Shown here one piece after another: positions 4,733 to 5,520 of a stretch of DNA of 5,520 nt. Position numbers and translations under genes: made by a program. Position 1 is the stretch's first letter, and the number at the start of each line of letters is the position of its first letter. Below the pieces are notes generated by a model. It saw nothing but the letters and a program-made list of their open reading frames with translations. It did not search any database and was not told the DNA's origin. The DNA lies in NCBI GenBank assembly GCA_023399455.1, contig JAEWPN010000183.1:1-5520 (forward strand), in the 5' to 3' direction. This DNA is from Bacillota bacterium. Its GTDB lineage: Bacteria > Bacillota > Clostridia > Lachnospirales > Lachnospiraceae.

Positions 4733-5520
4733 TTGAATAAAGTTTATCACAACATGATAGAATTAATTGGGAATACTCCGTTATTGGAATATGAGAGAAT
4801 TGAAAAGGAGTTGGGTACAAAGGGAAGACTGTTTGGTAAGCTGGAATGTTATAATCCTGGTGGAAGTGTCAAAGATCGTATTGCAATAAATATGATTGAA
4901 GCCGCTGAGAAAGCAGGAGAATTAAAGCCGGGAGGAACGATCATAGAGAGCACGTCGGGCAATACGGGAATTGGTTTAGCAGCCATTGCAGCCGCGAAGG
5001 GGTACAAATCTATTATCTGCATGCCGGAGAATATGTCAAAAGAAAGAGTCAGCCTACTGAAGGGATATGGCGCTGAGGTAGTTTTAACAAAAGCAGAAGA
5101 CTATATGCCCGGTTCGAATAAGAAAGCTGAAGAGATACATGCGGAAACAGAAAATTCAGTGTATATCAGACAAGGAGATAATCCCAACAATCCTGCCAAA
5201 CATTATTGTACGACAGGTCCTGAAATCTGGGAAGCTTTGGACGGAAAGGTGGATGTGTTTTTAGCAGCAATAGGAACGGGAGGAACAATTACCGGAACAG
5301 GACATTTTCTTAAGGAAAAGAATCCGAATATTAAAATTGTTGCTGTTGAGCCTGCTGCATCGCCCATCTTATCCGGAGGCAAACCGGGAGTACATAAGAT
5401 ACAGGGAATCGGGCCGGTAGCGCCTCCGGCGGTGCTCGATTTAAATGTATTTGATGAAGTCATTGACGTATCGGATGATGAAGCATATGAGATGGCAAGA
5501 TATTGCACCAGAACAGAAGG
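4733..5520 (+). CDS. Cysteine synthase/CBS-like PLP-dependent enzyme (fold type II), 3' end beyond window
   Basis: The first 262 codons of a cytoplasmic PLP enzyme of the cysteine synthase/cystathionine beta-synthase family; about 45-60 residues should follow. TTG 4733 gives MNKVYHNMIELIGNTPLLEY, which matches the usual N-terminal length, whereas ATG 4754 would cut into it. The PLP Schiff-base lysine is Lys47 in NPGGSVKDR (41-49). The substrate carboxylate loop STSGNTG is at 73-79, and the PLP phosphate loop GTGGTITG at 181-188. MPENMSKERVSLLKGYGAEVV (first half at 97-107) and NPNNPAKHY...TTGPEIW (150-166) are typical. Two active-site motifs are altered: the usual Q-F or Q-Y before xNP is Q147-G148, and GIGAGFIP/GIGYDFIP is GIGPVAPP (225-232). 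These changes open or reshape the substrate pocket, so a simple O-acetylserine sulfhydrylase role is uncertain. Beta-elimination or beta-replacement on the imported compound is an inference from context. Alternatives are a true cysteine synthase or a diaminopropionate-type synthase. Confidence 0.9.
   Translation, partial: MNKVYHNMIELIGNTPLLEYERIEKELGTKGRLFGKLECYNPGGSVKDRIAINMIEAAEKAGELKPGGTIIESTSGNTGIGLAAIAAAKGYKSIICMPENMSKERVSLLKGYGAEVVLTKAEDYMPGSNKKAEEIHAETENSVYIRQGDNPNNPAKHYCTTGPEIWEALDGKVDVFLAAIGTGGTITGTGHFLKEKNPNIKIVAVEPAASPILSGGKPGVHKIQGIGPVAPPAVLDLNVFDEVIDVSDDEAYEMARYCTRTE

Noticed and set aside
5203..5508. 101-codon minus-strand frame at the right end
   Set aside because: It lies wholly inside the strongly supported PLP enzyme gene on the opposite strand and its translation resembles no family.

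Overview
The window looks like one transcription unit, entirely on the + strand, from a low-to-moderate GC Gram-positive anaerobe. A Clostridia genome of the Lachnospiraceae kind is my best guess. The reasons are a lipoprotein solute-binding protein, strong GGAGG-type ribosome binding sites about 8 nt from the starts, GTG and TTG starts beside ATG, very short intergenic gaps and an AT-biased codon choice. The taxonomic call is inference from style; no marker gene is present.

Layout: 1-135 is a non-coding leader/promoter region with two imperfect inverted repeats. Then come a lipid-anchored type-3 solute-binding protein (136-1056), two polar amino acid ABC permeases (1097-1819 and 1812-2513, overlapping by 8 bp), their ATPase (2527-3279), an MmgE/PrpD-family enzyme (3298-4683) and the first 262 codons of a PLP-dependent cysteine synthase/cystathionine beta-synthase-like enzyme (from TTG 4733, cut by the window edge). 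The non-coding gaps are 1057-1096, 2514-2526, 3280-3297 and 4684-4732. I see no terminator in any of them, and no stretch longer than 135 nt lacks a gene. No tRNA, rRNA, mobile element or CRISPR array was seen.

How the genes could work together: the first four genes form a complete importer of the HisJ/GlnH class, for an amino acid or amino acid conjugate. The two enzymes behind it are probably catabolic. From memory, the pairing of such an importer with an MmgE/PrpD protein resembles the Bacillus subtilis yxe operon (yxeMNO transporter, yxeQ MmgE/PrpD), which salvages S-(2-succino)cysteine using an oxygen-dependent monooxygenase. MmgE/PrpD proteins also include iminodisuccinate epimerase. 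Here a PLP beta-replacement/elimination-type enzyme follows instead. My hypothesis, not shown by sequence alone, is an oxygen-independent uptake and breakdown route for a succinylated or otherwise branched amino acid such as a cysteine adduct or aminopolycarboxylate. Both enzymes depart from their family's usual active-site motifs, which fits an unusual substrate.

Start choices matter. In two genes (1097 and 3298) a longer in-frame start lies 15 nt upstream, but it overlaps the ribosome binding site and is probably not used.
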